A stretch of DNA of 64,000 nt from UBA10329 sp964500205. Lineage in GTDB: Bacteria > Bacteroidota > Bacteroidia > UBA10329. The notes under the pieces were generated by a model. The model made no database searches, was not told the DNA's origin, and was given only the letters and a program-made list of their open reading frames with translations. Positions 1-9,182 of this stretch are shown here, piece after piece (within the stretch, counting starts at the first letter, position 1; each line of letters opens with the position of its first letter). Position numbers and translations under genes: made by a program. Where the stretch lies: contig CAZCNS010000002.1 of NCBI GenBank assembly GCA_964500205.1, positions 391,718-455,717 of the forward strand, given 5' to 3'.

Positions 1-1446
1 CTCAAATTCGATGAGCTGTTCTTCATCCAACTGAAACTGCTCAAACTGAAACTCATCAACCAGCAGAAATTCCGAGGGGCGGTGTTCGCAGAGGTGGGCG
101 AGATGGTGAACCGATTCTACAAGGAGTGTCTGCCGTTTGAGCTGACAGGTGCGCAGAAGCGGGTCATCAAGGAGATAAGACGCGACCTCGGTGCGGGGTC
201 GCAGATGAGCCGCCTCGTGCAGGGCGATGTGGGCAGCGGCAAGACCATCGTGGCACTGATGTCGATGCTGCTGGCGATAGATAACGGCTTTCAGGCCGCG
301 CTCATGGCCCCCACGGAGATACTGGCCGAGCAGCATTTCCGCTCGATATCGAACATGGTGGAGCCGCTGGGCATCAACATCCGCCTGCTGACGGGCAGCA
401 CCAAGACCGCCCAGCGCAACATCATCCACGAGGAGCTGATGAGCGGTGAATTACAAATCCTGATCGGTACTCACGCGCTGATCGAGGACGTGGTGCAGTT
501 CAAGGACCTGGGGCTGGTGGTGGTGGACGAGCAGCACCGTTTCGGGGTGCAGCAGCGCGCCAAGCTGTGGCTCAAGGGCAGCGATGCCGAGAAGGTGCCG
601 CACTTCCTCATCATGACCGCCACGCCCATTCCGCGCACCCTCGCCATGACAGTGTATGGCGACCTCGATGTGTCGGTGATAGACGAGCTGCCGCCCGGCC
701 GCAAGCCCATCAAGACGCTGCATCGCTTTGACAGTGCGCGACTCAAGGTATTCCAGTTCATGCGCGATGAGATCGCCAAGGGACGGCAGGTCTACGTGGT
801 CTATCCGCTCATTGACGAGAGCGAGAAGATGGATTTCAAGGACCTCAACGATGGCTACGAAAGCATCGTGCGCGAGTTCCCTCTGCCGCAGTATCAGGTG
901 AGTATCCTGCACGGGCGCATGAAACCCGATGCCAAGGAATACGAGATGCAACGCTTCAAGGAGGGAAAGACGCACATCATGGTGAGCACCACGGTCATTG
1001 AGGTGGGCGTGGACGTGCCCAACGCCTCGGTGATGATCATTGAGAGCGCGGAAAGGTTCGGACTCTCGCAGTTGCACCAGCTCCGAGGGCGCGTGGGACG
1101 TGGTGCCGAGCAGAGCTACTGTATCCTTATGACGGGCTACGCGCTCGGGCAGGAGGCCCGCACCCGAATGGAGACGATGGTGCGCACCAACGATGGTTTC
1201 GAGATTGCGGAGGTAGATATGAAACTGCGCGGCCCGGGCGACATCCAAGGCACGCAGCAAAGCGGCACGCCCGTGTTCCGCATCAGCAACCTCACCAAGG
1301 ACGGTGAGATACTGCAAATGGCCCGAAGTGCGGCCATCGCCCTATTGCAGGACGACCCCGAACTATCGAAGGCCGAGAATGCATGGACACGCCACCATCT
1401 ATTGAATGACTTGAAGGGCAGCGTGAACTGGGCGAGGGTTTCATAG
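1..1446 (+). CDS. recG: ATP-dependent DNA helicase RecG (5' truncated by window edge)
   Basis: RecG is a superfamily 2 DNA translocase that remodels stalled forks and branched recombination intermediates in the cytoplasm. The frame is open from base 1, so the gene starts upstream of the window; the missing part is the rest of the N-terminal wedge domain. Visible motifs in order are Walker A GDVGSGKT (about nt 226-250), DEQH (Walker B) near nt 527-538, TATPIPRT (motif III) near nt 616-640, the STTVIEVGVDVP segment and QLRGRVGRG (motif VI) near nt 1078-1104. The C-terminal region with MKLRGPGDIQGTQQSG is typical of RecG. The next gene begins 26 nt downstream on the same strand. Identity is very secure. 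Confidence 0.96.
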   Translation, partial: LKFDELFFIQLKLLKLKLINQQKFRGAVFAEVGEMVNRFYKECLPFELTGAQKRVIKEIRRDLGAGSQMSRLVQGDVGSGKTIVALMSMLLAIDNGFQAALMAPTEILAEQHFRSISNMVEPLGINIRLLTGSTKTAQRNIIHEELMSGELQILIGTHALIEDVVQFKDLGLVVVDEQHRFGVQQRAKLWLKGSDAEKVPHFLIMTATPIPRTLAMTVYGDLDVSVIDELPPGRKPIKTLHRFDSARLKVFQFMRDEIAKGRQVYVVYPLIDESEKMDFKDLNDGYESIVREFPLPQYQVSILHGRMKPDAKEYEMQRFKEGKTHIMVSTTVIEVGVDVPNASVMIIESAERFGLSQLHQLRGRVGRGAEQSYCILMTGYALGQEARTRMETMVRTNDGFEIAEVDMKLRGPGDIQGTQQSGTPVFRISNLTKDGEILQMARSAAIALLQDDPELSKAENAWTRHHLLNDLKGSVNWARVS

Positions 1447-1472
1447 TCCATCCTACTTCGTAATCTTGACCC

Positions 1473-2678
1473 ATGATGTGGTCGAGGTCAAGGCTTTTGG
1501 GATTCACGCTTATTACAGTGTCAATTGCACTAACCCAATGGGCTTTCCGGTTCGACCTTGATGTTAGCCCCGTAGATTCCTTCGTGAGGCTTTTGGTTTG
1601 TATCGCAGATGTGCTGCTCATCATACCCGCAATCATACTCATCGCTTCCCCCGAAAAGCAACCCTCTGAATCGATCAAGCACATACTATGGCAATACTCT
1701 GCACTTGCTACCCTTTATTTCTCGTGTATCACGGTTTATGCCACCATCCTTGCAGTAGAGTTCGGATGTCGTTACCACTTCCGAAACCATTACGAGCCAC
1801 CTCACAGTGAATACACCTACTGGAATCCCTCGCCTGACCCCGTGAAGGTGAAGGGCGACACCATCGTTCACCGCTACTTTGTCAACGACTCCCTGATCTA
1901 TGACCATCAGTACGCAGTTGACAGCCTTGGCAGAAGACATGTACCATTGCAGCTACCAGATAGTTTGTACAATGAATTCGCCATCCTCACGGGCTGCTCT
2001 TTCATGTTCGGCTATGGAGTGGCCGATGAAGGGACATTTGCCCATGCCATCGACAGCATCCACGGGCTTCGGCCCTACAACTATGCGGTGGCTGGCAGGG
2101 GGCCGCAGCATTTGCTCACCATGCTACGCGACTCCAACCTCGTGACTCAGGTGAAAGAGCCGAACGGCAGCCTCATCTACCTCTACATCGATGACCACAT
2201 TCCGCGCCTTATCGGTTCCCGGAGGCTCATCAAGATGTGGGCACGGCATTTCCCTTATTTCTTCCTCGAAAACGGAGAACTGAGGCAGGACGGCACCTTT
2301 ACCACCGGGCGACCTATCCTCACCGCCATCTATCGGATCCTCACGCAGAGTGCGTTCATCGACCTTTTCGATATCGAGATACCGCGCTGGACTTTTGACA
2401 GTCACCTCAGACTTGCCGCTGCCGTGTTCGCGGCATCGAAGCAGGAGTTTCAACGGCAATTCCCAGCGGGTGATTTCCTCGTCATCATTGGCCCAAACAG
2501 CCTACTCGCCCCGAGACTTGTCCATTTCTTGGATGAATATGATGTGCCTTACGTGGATTACTCCCAACTCCTCGACAAGGAACGTCCAGAATACAAACTG
2601 CACCGAACGGAAGGCCACCCCAACGGCCTTTACTACAAGCGCATAGCTGAGGAGCTGAAAAAGAACCCGCTACCATGA
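1473..2678 (+). CDS. SGNH/GDSL-hydrolase-like membrane protein
   Basis: 401 residues. Three hydrophobic segments near residues 8-25, 38-59 and 73-96 anchor it in the inner membrane. The remaining C-terminal part is soluble and resembles the SGNH/GDSL hydrolase fold. A GCSFMFGYGV segment near residue 172 matches the block I nucleophile region, with Ser174 as candidate nucleophile. NYAVAGRGPQ near residue 200 resembles block II. HPNGLYYKRIA near residue 380 resembles the C-terminal catalytic His block. Two in-frame ATGs occur at 1473 and 1476; the first is used. The stop overlaps the start of the sensor kinase by 4 nt (ATGA), so the two are probably translated together. The substrate is unknown; esterase/acetylesterase activity is a family-level inference only. 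Confidence 0.7.
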   Translation: MMWSRSRLLGFTLITVSIALTQWAFRFDLDVSPVDSFVRLLVCIADVLLIIPAIILIASPEKQPSESIKHILWQYSALATLYFSCITVYATILAVEFGCRYHFRNHYEPPHSEYTYWNPSPDPVKVKGDTIVHRYFVNDSLIYDHQYAVDSLGRRHVPLQLPDSLYNEFAILTGCSFMFGYGVADEGTFAHAIDSIHGLRPYNYAVAGRGPQHLLTMLRDSNLVTQVKEPNGSLIYLYIDDHIPRLIGSRRLIKMWARHFPYFFLENGELRQDGTFTTGRPILTAIYRILTQSAFIDLFDIEIPRWTFDSHLRLAAAVFAASKQEFQRQFPAGDFLVIIGPNSLLAPRLVHFLDEYDVPYVDYSQLLDKERPEYKLHRTEGHPNGLYYKRIAEELKKNPLP

Positions 2679-5554
2679 GGGTGCTGCTCTGGCTCGTGCT
2701 CTGTTGCATCGCGAGCGCATCAATTGCGCAGCGACCCTACTCCTACTCCATCACACCAGAACAGGGCCTGCCCAGCCGCGAGGTCTATCGCATCGTTCAG
2801 GACGCTGATGGCTATTTGTGGATCGGTTGCAATGCGGGACTGTTCCGCTATGATGGGTTGGAGTTCCGCCCGTTTAGAAACACGAAGCAGACGGGGCGTG
2901 CATTGAGCAATCTGGCGTTTGACCGCGAGGGCAGGCTGTGGTGCGGCAACTTCACCGGGCAAATTTTTCGCGTGGAGGGTGATTCGCTGCGGTTGGTCAC
3001 CGACTGGTCGAAATTTGATAGTCAATTCCCAGACTTCCGATTCGATACGCAGGGAAACGTGTGGCTCACCTCTGATGACGGTGCGCACCGACTTGACGCG
3101 GATGGTGAACAGCATCGCGCAGCCATTTTTCCAGCTGAACAAGGAGTCATAAGCAAAGCAACCGCCAGTCTGGACATTGCCCCCGATGGCCGCGTCATTG
3201 TCTTTAGCCCGTTCAATGGGTTCTTCATTGCCGAGGAAAATAATGCGAATTGGCTTGCTATCCAAAGTTCTGCCCAACTGCCCTTGGAAGCGTGGGTCTT
3301 TTTCGCCCGAAAGGCAGGAAAACTGCACGCCTTTCTCATCCCGAACGGCAGCGATGTGTGCCATGAGCTTCAGTTTGACGGGAAGAAGATGCTGCACGTG
3401 AGGTCGCATCCCGTTCGCAGCCGCATCAACCGTATTGCCTCCGATGCGAGAGGCCGCGTCTGGGTGAGCACCAACGCAGGGGCCTACGAGATAGACCGTC
3501 CCGAAACGGTGCTTATGGCAGGCGACCGCATCTCGGATGTGTTCCTCGACCGCGAGGGAACACTTTGGCTGACATCCTTGGAAAGCGGCATTCACGCCAT
3601 CCCATCGCTGGACATCCGATATGTCGGAAAGGAAAGTGCTGGCCTGACGGACAGCCATCTTTCCGCTCTGGGCAGCGATCGCAAAGGAGGTATCATCCTC
3701 GGGCATTTCACAGGCGTGGTCAGTCTCTTAATGGAGAATGGCCGTTCGGAGCAAATACTGACTGCCTATCCCAACCACCACCGCAGGACGGAGCAAATCC
3801 AAGTCGATGAGGACGGCAGTATGCTTATCGCCCGTGGGCCGCTGACCACATTGAGTGCCTCTGGCATCTTTTCGGAAAGCGACATCGGGGGCAACATGAA
3901 AGATTTTCGGATTACGGGGGGCGACTCTCTATTGATGGCCAACGTGGAAGGTCTGATGCTGATGCACCGAGACAACCATGATGCTGCAAAGCGCATAATG
4001 TTACGCAGAGGCAGGTGCCAGAAGGTCGCTCTCGGAGAGAACGACCATGTGTGGGCAGCCTTCCGTGACGGGCTTTTCCATGGCAGCAATCCCTACCAAT
4101 TGGCTCCTTTGCTTTGGAATGGCAGTAGAGTTTATGCCACAGACCTCTGTGAGGATGGCAACGGTGGCGTTTGGGCAGGAACCCTCTCGGATGGCGTTTT
4201 CCATGTCACGAAAAAAGGAGAGACCCGCCATTTCTCAACGAAGAATGGGCTTTCTGGCAATGAGGTTTACGCCATCTGCGCGGTCGGAGACACCCTGTGG
4301 GTGGCCAACAACAGAGGCTTGGACCGCATGGTGGGCAGCGAGGTGGCCTTCTTCGGATTGCAGGACGGCCTCGAAGTGAACGAGACGAACGCCATGCTGG
4401 TGGATGGAGGACGGGTTTTCCTCGCCACGCATGACGGGCTGGTCATCGTCCCGACCGCCACCGACCCCGTGAACCGCACCCCGCCACGGCTGCACCTCAC
4501 CGCTGTGACCGCGCGCGACAGCACCCTTTCACCAGCTCTGACGAACATCCTCACCCACGACCTCAGCGACCTGCACATCACGCTGCACGTGGCTTCATTC
4601 CGCAGCCGAGGCACAGCAGTGGTGCGCTATCGCTTGCTGGGCATCGACACCACTTGGACAGCAGCCACAGGCAGCCGTGCCGACATCCGCTACAACGCCC
4701 TGCCCGAAGGCGATTTCACCTTCGAGGCGTATGCGCTGAACGAGGACGGAATCCGCAGCATGGAGACCATCGTCCTTCCTTTCACCGTGCTGCCCCCGTT
4801 CTATCGCACATGGTGGTTCTACCTGCTATGTGCGTTCCTCATAGCGGGTTCGGTGGCCGTGTTCTTCTCGTGGCGCATCAGGCGCATCCGCGAGCGGGCT
4901 GCGCTGGAGCACGAGGCCGTCAGTTCGCGCCTCACCGCCCTCAAGGCGCAGATGAACCCACATTTCCTATTCAATGCGCTCAACTCCATTCAGGAACTCA
5001 TCCTACAGAAAGATGTGGCGAACGGGCTGAAATACCTAGGCAAATTCGGAAGCCTCACACGGCAGATCCTCGAAACCTCTGGCCGTGACGAGGTGACGCT
5101 CCAAACGGAAATAGACATGCTGACCGACTACCTCGAACTGGAGAAACTCCGATTCGGGGACTCGTTCGTATTCGAGATGAAAGTAGCGGACGGTATCGAC
5201 CCCGAGGACATCCTCCTCCCGCCCATGCTCATTCAGCCCTACGTGGAGAATGCGCTGAAACACGGACTGCTGCACCGCCAGACGGACAGGCGGCTCTCCA
5301 TCTTTTTTTCAATGGAAGGGGAAATGCTCCACGTAACAGTTCGTGACAACGGCATCGGCCGCAAGGCAGCGAGCGAGATTACCAAGCGGCAGTCGGGCCA
5401 CCGCTCGTTCAGCACCTCGGCCACGGCCAAGCGGCTGGATCTGCTGCGCAACGGACATGGCGAACATGGTAGCGTGGAGATTCTGGATCTGATGGAGAAT
5501 GGTATAGCGATAGGGACGGAGGTGAAGATGAGGATTCCTGTTCAAATGGGTTGA
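2675..5554 (+). CDS. LytS-type sensor histidine kinase with two-component propeller
   Basis: 959 residues with a signal peptide (residues 1-18). A long propeller-like sensor region follows with repeated DxxGxLWxGxxxGLFRYDG-type blades (about 20-600). Next come a Y_Y_Y-like beta domain (about 610-695), one membrane helix (about 710-732, after WWFYLLCAF), a short coiled linker, and a LytS/His_kinase (PF06580-type) domain. MNPHFLFNALNSIQ contains the phospho-accepting His763; PYVENALKHG and DNGIGRK are the ATP-binding motifs. The sensor part would be periplasmic and the kinase cytoplasmic. The cognate regulator is probably the LytTR protein at 6252, separated from it by an MNT/HEPN pair. A paralogue lies at 9998-12868 on the other strand. 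The ligand is unknown. Confidence 0.9.
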   Translation: MRVLLWLVLCCIASASIAQRPYSYSITPEQGLPSREVYRIVQDADGYLWIGCNAGLFRYDGLEFRPFRNTKQTGRALSNLAFDREGRLWCGNFTGQIFRVEGDSLRLVTDWSKFDSQFPDFRFDTQGNVWLTSDDGAHRLDADGEQHRAAIFPAEQGVISKATASLDIAPDGRVIVFSPFNGFFIAEENNANWLAIQSSAQLPLEAWVFFARKAGKLHAFLIPNGSDVCHELQFDGKKMLHVRSHPVRSRINRIASDARGRVWVSTNAGAYEIDRPETVLMAGDRISDVFLDREGTLWLTSLESGIHAIPSLDIRYVGKESAGLTDSHLSALGSDRKGGIILGHFTGVVSLLMENGRSEQILTAYPNHHRRTEQIQVDEDGSMLIARGPLTTLSASGIFSESDIGGNMKDFRITGGDSLLMANVEGLMLMHRDNHDAAKRIMLRRGRCQKVALGENDHVWAAFRDGLFHGSNPYQLAPLLWNGSRVYATDLCEDGNGGVWAGTLSDGVFHVTKKGETRHFSTKNGLSGNEVYAICAVGDTLWVANNRGLDRMVGSEVAFFGLQDGLEVNETNAMLVDGGRVFLATHDGLVIVPTATDPVNRTPPRLHLTAVTARDSTLSPALTNILTHDLSDLHITLHVASFRSRGTAVVRYRLLGIDTTWTAATGSRADIRYNALPEGDFTFEAYALNEDGIRSMETIVLPFTVLPPFYRTWWFYLLCAFLIAGSVAVFFSWRIRRIRERAALEHEAVSSRLTALKAQMNPHFLFNALNSIQELILQKDVANGLKYLGKFGSLTRQILETSGRDEVTLQTEIDMLTDYLELEKLRFGDSFVFEMKVADGIDPEDILLPPMLIQPYVENALKHGLLHRQTDRRLSIFFSMEGEMLHVTVRDNGIGRKAASEITKRQSGHRSFSTSATAKRLDLLRNGHGEHGSVEILDLMENGIAIGTEVKMRIPVQMG

Positions 5555-5588
5555 ATGAAATCCGAAAACAGAAAAACGTTTCCTTTGT

Positions 5589-5903
5589 ATGGCAATGGAA
5601 GGCAGCTTGACCACAGCATCTTTGATGGAAGAACTCAGAAGGCAGAAACCCTTTTTGAGGGAGCGTTTCCACGTGCATGAAATAGGCGTTTTTGGTTCCT
5701 TTGCCCGTGGCGAAGCGACTGAAAAGAGTGACATCGACTTCCTTGTCACCATAGTTGCCCCAGTAGAAATCTACAGGAAGAACAAGGAGGCCTTGAACGC
5801 CTATCTGAAAGACCTCTTCAAGCGGGATGTGGATCTTGCGAATCCCCACTCACTGAAGCCGCATTATCGCGAACGAATCCTTTCACAGGCAGTCTATGCT
5901 TAA
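5589..5903 (+). CDS. mntA: MntA-type minimal nucleotidyltransferase (antitoxin)
   Basis: 104 residues. The motif GSFARG-x7-SDIDFLV (about residues 35-52) is the signature of minimal nucleotidyltransferases: Gly-Ser plus the two metal-binding Asp residues. In MntA/HepT systems of this type the MNT protein modifies and so neutralises the HEPN partner. The next gene starts 8 nt before its stop (5896), a typical coupled arrangement. ATGs at 5589 and 5595 are both possible. A TTTCCTTTG stretch sits just before the start and may be a weak -7 element. What is odd is the location: the pair lies between a sensor kinase and its likely regulator. Confidence 0.85.
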   Translation: MAMEGSLTTASLMEELRRQKPFLRERFHVHEIGVFGSFARGEATEKSDIDFLVTIVAPVEIYRKNKEALNAYLKDLFKRDVDLANPHSLKPHYRERILSQAVYA

Positions 5904-6255
5904 GGATGCTGATAGGGCCAACATCGAGGAGGTACTTTATGCGATCAAGCAGATAGAAGAGTATGTCAAAGGCATCTCATCGTTGGATGATTTGTTGGCC
6001 GATTCCACAACCTATGATGCGGTGATGATGAACTTCATCCTTATCGGTGAGGCATGCAAGCGGTCGCCAGGGACTCTCAAGACGGCAAATCCGCAAATAG
6101 ACTGGAAGGGCATCAATGGTTACAGGAACTACATCGCCCATGAGTATTTCGGTGTGGATGAGCACATCGTATGGGGAGCCATCAAGGCAGAAGTCCCACA
6201 ACTCAAATCGGAGATGACCTCCTTGCTCAGTGCTTCAGGTGGTGCGATAATATGA
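5896..6255 (+). CDS. hepT: HepT-like HEPN ribonuclease toxin (DUF86 family)
   Basis: 119 residues, mostly helical. It carries the HEPN catalytic signature R-x4-H as RNYIAH (Arg77, His82), followed by EYFGVDEHIVW, which is typical of the HepT/DUF86 family. Known members are RNases, toxic unless modified or bound by the MNT partner. It overlaps mntA by 8 nt upstream. Downstream, its stop overlaps the start codon of the LytTR regulator by 4 nt (ATGA at 6252-6255). The catalytic residues look intact, so there is no sign that the toxin is decayed. Confidence 0.85.
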   Translation: MLKDADRANIEEVLYAIKQIEEYVKGISSLDDLLADSTTYDAVMMNFILIGEACKRSPGTLKTANPQIDWKGINGYRNYIAHEYFGVDEHIVWGAIKAEVPQLKSEMTSLLSASGGAII

Positions 6256-6989
6256 CCAAAGCCATCATCATTGACGATGAAGACCGCGCGCGCAGCGGGC
6301 TGCGGCAACTGCTTGCGCTTGCGTGTCCTGATGTGAAGGTGGTGGCCGAATGCGCAGACGTGCCCTCAGCCGTCATCGCCATCAACAACAACAGACCCGA
6401 TGTGGTGTTTCTCGACATCGAGATGCCCAAGTACAGCGGACTGGAACTGTTCAAATTCTTCCGTGAGATCGATTTCGGGGTCATCTTCGTCACGGCCTAC
6501 AGCGAGTTCGCCATCCGCGCCTTCGAGCTGAGTGCAATTGATTACCTGCTGAAGCCGGTGGACTCAGAGAAGCTGAGGAACGCTGTCGCGAAGCTGGGGC
6601 ACAGGAACCCCGAAAAGTTCGCTGCGCTTCAGGAAGGCTATGCGAGGCAGGAGTTCCACCGCATCGCCCTTCCTGTGAGCGATGGGCTGCTCTTTGTGCA
6701 AGTGGCCGACATCATGCTGCTGGAGGCCGATGGTGCGTACACCAAAGTCTCTATGAAAGACGGTTCAGAACTGCTGGTGAGCAAACGACTGTTGTTCTTC
6801 GAAAAAGTGTTGGAAGACCGCCCGTTCATAGTGCGTGTTCACCGCTCGTACATCGTCAATTTCAACCATGTGACAAAATACAGTAAGGCCGAGAGCCTAC
6901 TTTCGATGGACAACGGCATCAATGTGCCCGTGCCCAAGGAGAAGAAGGCCGAGATAGAGGAAGCACTGCGGAGAATCAGGGTGGGTTGA
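6252..6989 (+). CDS. LytTR-family response regulator
   Basis: 245 residues. An N-terminal receiver domain carries the acidic pair in IIIDDED and the phospho-acceptor Asp55 in VVFLDIEMP; Thr and Lys in VTAYSEF and YLLKPVD complete the active site. The C-terminal LytTR DNA-binding domain (about 145-240) contains RVHRSYIVNF. The start is the ATG overlapping the hepT stop; the longer upstream reading lies inside hepT. By order and family it is the partner of the sensor kinase at 2675. It resembles the regulator at 9183-9920. Coupling to hepT means that regulator output could depend on translation of the toxin pair (inference). Confidence 0.9.
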   Translation: MTKAIIIDDEDRARSGLRQLLALACPDVKVVAECADVPSAVIAINNNRPDVVFLDIEMPKYSGLELFKFFREIDFGVIFVTAYSEFAIRAFELSAIDYLLKPVDSEKLRNAVAKLGHRNPEKFAALQEGYARQEFHRIALPVSDGLLFVQVADIMLLEADGAYTKVSMKDGSELLVSKRLLFFEKVLEDRPFIVRVHRSYIVNFNHVTKYSKAESLLSMDNGINVPVPKEKKAEIEEALRRIRVG

Positions 6990-7036
6990 CGCTTCATAAA
7001 CCCGTAAGGCGGTTTCATGAACTTAAGGTTGGGTGC

Positions 7037-7064
7037 GGGCGCGAGCGCACGGACTTTCGCGCCC
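7037..7064 (+). other. Hairpin between LytTR regulator and LamG gene
   Basis: GGGCGCGA at 7037-7044 is complementary to TCGCGCCC at 7057-7064, giving a perfect 8-bp stem with a 12-nt loop. It ends 17 nt before the ATG of the next gene and is not followed by a T-run. It may be an mRNA leader structure or a protein-binding inverted repeat rather than an intrinsic terminator. Confidence 0.45.
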
Positions 7065-7081
7065 TAATCCAAACTTCAACC

Positions 7082-9106
7082 ATGAAAAAAAATTTTACAC
7101 TCATCGCCCTGTGTTACTTAGGACTTGCAAATGCCCAAGTACCTACCAATGGTCTGGTGGCCGAATGGCTGTTTACAGACGGTTCCATCATGTCTTCAGA
7201 CAACCAGCTGAATGCCATCGTTCCACCGAACAATAACGTGACGAACGTGCCCGACCGATTCGGAAACCCGGACAATGCCAAGCAGGTGGTGCCAGTTGGT
7301 GGCTGGATCAGCTTTCAGGATCGTTTCGATGATATCACTTCTGGACCGAATGCCGAATTCACGTACTCATTCTGGATCAAGCTCAACGAGTTCAATAACG
7401 CTTATAAGTGCCTTTTCGCGAAAGCCACATTCGAAAGCACCTGCGGTTATGCGGGCCGTCAGTATGCTGTTCTTGTGACTCCATCAGGTAAACTGGAGTT
7501 TCAGATCTTCGGTGCGCTTACCGGTGGGCACCGCAGAATTTCAGGAAACACAACACTCACCGTTGGGGAATGGCACCATGTGGTCGTTTCGCTCGACATG
7601 GCCACCCTCCTTCCCACCGGCTCTGGCCTTAAAATGTATGTTGATGGGGTGCTCCAAGGCAACATTTTCGGTGAGAATGCCAATCCTGGCATTAGCATCA
7701 ACGGAATGTCAGACGGCAATGCTCCTCTCGGCTTCGGAACCTATTTGAACGGTTCGGGTATTACGACAGCCTCATGCGCCAACAGTCAGGATCTGAACGG
7801 CCAATTGGACGATTTCCGAGTGTACGACCGGGTGATTACCGCGCAGGAGGTTTCAGATCTTTTCAATGAGATTTTCACCCCTTGTGATCCTGCCGTCATC
7901 ACCCAACAACCACAGTCACTGGCCGCCTGCTCAGGCACAGTTCAGCTGTTCTGCAGTGCTCAATCGGGTACCGTAAGTCAGATGCAATGGGAATGGTACA
8001 GTGGCGGCAACTGGCTTGGTAGCAGTACGACCACTGGCACCGTGGCTGTTGTCAACGTAAGTGAAACGAACAATGGAATGTGGCGCGTGAAACTCACCAG
8101 CGATTGCGGTACCATTTCATACTCTGACACGGTTTATGTAGCAATTGGCGAACCCATTATTGCAGACCAGACAACCGGCATTGGCGGGAATAACGCTATC
8201 GGCTCCTACATCTGCTCCGGGTCTGCCGCGCCTCTCTTTGTGGATGCCGTTGGGGAGAACGTCACGTATCAATGGACCCAGCAGCAAAGTGGACAACCTT
8301 TCAATGTTCAGGTCCCAATAAATGGCGCTACAGACGCTACATACAATGCCACTCAGACGGGTTTCTACCGCGTAGAAGTGACAGCCTGCGGGCAAACGGT
8401 CATCTCAGATTATATCCGAGTGGAGGCAGCCACCGCGCCCACAATCACCATCTTCGGACCTACCACTCGGTGTAGCGGAGCTGATCTGTCCCTCACGTCA
8501 ACTTATGGAGGCGCAGGCAACCCGACCTACGAGTGGTCTACTGGGGCAACAACATTCAATTTGACGGACAACCCCACCCAGAACACCACTTATACGCTTA
8601 CCGTCACCAGTCCGCAAGGTTGCACGGCCACTGATGATCACACGGTGACGGTTCTTCCATTGCCAGAACCAGTTATTGTGGAGAACAACGGTGTATTGGA
8701 AGCGTCTGGCGGTCCGTTCGATTCACACCAGTGGTTCCTCAACGGCAACTCGCTGGGTGTGGTGGTTGGAACTTACACACCAACACAAGATGGCGTTTAC
8801 ACGGTATCTGTTACAAGCGGGCCATGTAGTAACACATCCGACCCGTACAATTACACTGGTCTTGCCACTGGTATTAATGTCGCAGAAGCAAACGCATTAC
8901 AAGTATATCCGAACCCATTTGAAGACATCGTTATGGTGGAATTTGACGGAACAACACAGGTACGTTTGATGAACACATTGGGCGAAATGGTGCTGAGCCA
9001 GACCATCAATGGTCGCGCAACGCTGGATGTGAGCAGCCTTCCTTCAGGCATCTACTTCTTGCAGCATGAAACTTCAGGAGACGTGATGAAGCTCGTGAAG
9101 AATTGA
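7082..9106 (+). CDS. Secreted LamG-domain protein with T9SS sorting domain
   Basis: 674 residues. Signal peptide MKKNFTLIALCYLGLANAQ. A concanavalin/LamG-like domain follows (about residues 30-260), with FTYSFWIKL, GEWHHVVVSLD and LDDFRVYDRV, the usual hallmarks. Then come Ig-like/PKD-like segments, including TYEWSTGATTFNLTDNP, and a type A T9SS C-terminal domain starting near LQVYPNPFEDIV and ending GIYFLQHETSGDVMKLVKN. It is predicted to be exported by Sec and then through the T9SS to the surface. The ATG at 7082 was chosen because it gives a clean signal peptide; the longer frame lacks one. A second LamG/T9SS protein lies at 13105, and each sits next to a sensor/regulator pair. Confidence 0.88.
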   Translation: MKKNFTLIALCYLGLANAQVPTNGLVAEWLFTDGSIMSSDNQLNAIVPPNNNVTNVPDRFGNPDNAKQVVPVGGWISFQDRFDDITSGPNAEFTYSFWIKLNEFNNAYKCLFAKATFESTCGYAGRQYAVLVTPSGKLEFQIFGALTGGHRRISGNTTLTVGEWHHVVVSLDMATLLPTGSGLKMYVDGVLQGNIFGENANPGISINGMSDGNAPLGFGTYLNGSGITTASCANSQDLNGQLDDFRVYDRVITAQEVSDLFNEIFTPCDPAVITQQPQSLAACSGTVQLFCSAQSGTVSQMQWEWYSGGNWLGSSTTTGTVAVVNVSETNNGMWRVKLTSDCGTISYSDTVYVAIGEPIIADQTTGIGGNNAIGSYICSGSAAPLFVDAVGENVTYQWTQQQSGQPFNVQVPINGATDATYNATQTGFYRVEVTACGQTVISDYIRVEAATAPTITIFGPTTRCSGADLSLTSTYGGAGNPTYEWSTGATTFNLTDNPTQNTTYTLTVTSPQGCTATDDHTVTVLPLPEPVIVENNGVLEASGGPFDSHQWFLNGNSLGVVVGTYTPTQDGVYTVSVTSGPCSNTSDPYNYTGLATGINVAEANALQVYPNPFEDIVMVEFDGTTQVRLMNTLGEMVLSQTINGRATLDVSSLPSGIYFLQHETSGDVMKLVKN

Positions 9107-9129
9107 CCCTATCGAACGCAGTTTGGGTA

Positions 9130-9160
9130 GGCCCCGGTCCATCGCAAGGTGGCCGGGGTC
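9130..9160. terminator. Intrinsic terminator between convergent genes
   Basis: A stem of about 8 bp (ggccccgg with ccggggtc) and a 15-nt loop is followed by tttgcttt on the plus strand. It lies between the LamG gene stop (9106) and the stop of the minus-strand regulator (9183), so it may serve both. Confidence 0.6.
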
Positions 9161-9182
9161 TTTGCTTTGAAGCGAGACAGCC

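Noticed and set aside
451..1317. 288-residue minus-strand frame in recG
   Set aside because: Antisense shadow of a certain gene.
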